The position numbers and the translations under genes are program-made. Positions 39,548-40,455 of a DNA stretch of 40,455 nt are shown in pieces. The stretch is from Actinobacteria bacterium UBA4426 (GTDB lineage Bacteria; Actinomycetota; Actinomycetes; S36-B12): the NCBI GenBank assembly GCA_002390705.1, contig DGQA01000001.1, positions 1 through 40,455 of the forward strand, in the 5' to 3' direction. Under the pieces are notes generated by a model. That model saw only the letters and a list, made by a program, of their open reading frames with translations, searched no databases and was not told the origin of the DNA. Each line of letters opens with the position of its first letter. Position 1 is the stretch's first letter.

Positions 39548-40305
39548 CTGGCTCCCCCATAGCGCCTGTTCCGAGCCGCATAGATTTCACACGCCTCCCA
39601 CAATTGCGTGCGATCGAAGTCTGGCCAGAGCGTGTCAAGAAAAACAAATTCAGCATAAGCCGATTGCCATAGCAAAAAGTTACTCATTCGTTGCTCACCT
39701 GAACTGCGCACGAAAAGATCCACATCGGGCATATCGGGTTCATCAAGATGCGCGGCAATCATGCGCTCAGTAATTTTACTCGGCTGTATTTGACCACTCG
39801 CGGCCTTGGCGGAAATTGCCTGAACCGCATCAGTGATCTCGGCCCTGCCACCGTAATTAACGCACATCGTGAGCGTCAATTGAGAATTCCTTGCGGTAAG
39901 TTTTTCGGCTTCCTCAAGTTCCTTGATCACGCTGCGCCACAGTTTGGGCCTGCGGCCCGCCCAACGAATTCGCACCCCAAGTTCATTCATTTCATCTCGG
40001 CGGCGGCGGATTACATCACGATTAAATCCCATGAGAAAGCGGACTTCTTCGGGAGACCTGCGCCAGTTTTCGGTTGAGAAAGCATAAGCAGAAACCGCAC
40101 CAATGCCCAGTTCAAGCGCACCGTGCACGCAATCGAGCAAACTCGCCTCACCCGCCTCGTGACCCGCAGTTCTGGGCAAGCCTCGCTCCTGAGCCCAGCG
40201 CCCGTTGCCATCCATCACTAACGCAACGTGCTTGGGAATCAAATTTTTCGGCAACTCGGGCGGTTGCGCCCCACTGGGGTGCGGCGGCGGAAATGATTTT
40301 TTCAC
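39544..40305 (-). CDS. uppS: Isoprenyl (undecaprenyl/decaprenyl) diphosphate synthase
   Basis: The 253-residue cis-prenyltransferase has VALVMDGNGRWAQERGLPR with the catalytic Asp, AFSTENWRRSPEEV, CVNYGGRAEI, and FVRSSGEQRMSNFLLWQ followed by EFVFLDTLWPDF. It makes the polyprenyl carrier lipid used in peptidoglycan and cell-wall glycan assembly. The GTG start overlaps the recO stop (GTGA), matching the recO-uppS operon of actinobacteria. If isoprenoids came from HMG-CoA reductase upstream in this window, this enzyme would be a consumer, but that link is not shown. Confidence 0.95.
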   Translation of the reverse strand: MKKSFPPPHPSGAQPPELPKNLIPKHVALVMDGNGRWAQERGLPRTAGHEAGEASLLDCVHGALELGIGAVSAYAFSTENWRRSPEEVRFLMGFNRDVIRRRRDEMNELGVRIRWAGRRPKLWRSVIKELEEAEKLTARNSQLTLTMCVNYGGRAEITDAVQAISAKAASGQIQPSKITERMIAAHLDEPDMPDVDLFVRSSGEQRMSNFLLWQSAYAEFVFLDTLWPDFDRTQLWEACEIYAARNRRYGGAS

Positions 40306-40455
40306 GCCACACCTCCCACAGTTTTGCGGTCAACGAGTGGCAGCGACTTGAGGCCCCGGTCAAGGTGCCACTGCAAAAATGCCGCGATAAGTCCACTCGC
40401 TTCGGACCGCGCACGTAACTCACTTGATTCTGCCCGATCCCACTCCCCCGACAAC
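40302..40455 (-). CDS. recO: DNA repair protein RecO, C-terminal part (cut by window edge)
   Basis: The last 50 codons of a minus-strand gene run from the window edge to the TGA overlapping the uppS start. They contain SGLIAAFLQWHLDRGLKSL and PLVDR, the characteristic C-terminal segment of actinobacterial RecO. RecO helps load RecA during gap repair. The rest of the gene lies beyond the window. Confidence 0.85.
   Translation of the reverse strand, partial: LSGEWDRAESSELRARSEASGLIAAFLQWHLDRGLKSLPLVDRKTVGGVA

Noticed and set aside
1..40455. CRISPR arrays, phage modules or complete insertion sequences
   Set aside because: No regular repeat-spacer pattern, no integrase, capsid or transposase gene, and no paired terminal inverted repeats with a transposase were seen.

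Overview
The window is bacterial chromosome, most likely from a member of the class Actinomycetes with mid-range GC. The right half holds the core block dnaG, dgt, dusB, glyS, metal ABC transporter, fur-family regulator, uppS, recO. That order and content are typical of actinobacteria (the mycobacterial dnaG-dgt and glyS-furB-uppS-recO neighbourhood is the best-known case). Frequent GTG starts, several probably leaderless transcripts, 4-bp overlaps between neighbouring genes and many short membrane or DUF proteins fit the same group. I cannot name a genus.

Left part (1-12 kb): an accessory and partly decayed stretch. It contains the edge of a GAP-family-like membrane gene without a normal start, an Abhydrolase_9 membrane hydrolase, a GC-rich DUF1254/DUF1214 protein, an RDD-domain remnant, a large kinase-like plus LPG-synthase/flippase-like membrane protein, an 18-bp palindrome like a LacI-family operator with no gene left to serve, a DUF805 tail fused tail-to-tail to the first quarter of a glycerate kinase, the hydroxyacid dehydrogenase that once paired with that kinase, a cupin lipoprotein, a secreted Excalibur/HExxH protein, tRNA-Met(CAU), and a strongly structured untranslated stretch ending in an intrinsic terminator (candidate ncRNA).

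Middle part (12-25 kb): a Pr6Pr membrane protein; a two-gene operon of a class I glutamine amidotransferase and an HMG-CoA reductase; a DUF2142 membrane protein preceded by a 37-codon lipoprotein ORF; pseudouridine catabolism (psuK-psuG, overlapping) followed by an MDR-type oxidoreductase and a YrhK-like membrane protein; then a minus-strand cluster of two long coiled-coil proteins and a membrane-anchored Pro/Thr-rich protein. That cluster is the best candidate for an undescribed system, plausibly a polar scaffold. A small CDGSH Fe-S protein and tRNA-Asn follow.

Right part (25-40.4 kb): dnaG with an overlapping unknown gene, a class V aminotransferase-like protein, dgt, dusB, a DHA2 drug exporter, an HU protein plus zinc-ribbon protein, glyS, a phosphoribosyltransferase, an ABM-domain protein, a small two-helix membrane protein, znuA-znuB-znuC-like zinc importer, Zur/FurB, uppS and the C-terminus of recO. 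Two matching palindromic sites (TAATGATAATCATTA type) lie in front of the HU gene and in front of znuA. This suggests that the Zur-like regulator encoded here controls both zinc import and a nucleoid protein. Everything was read by eye from the sequence; no alignment or database search was run.
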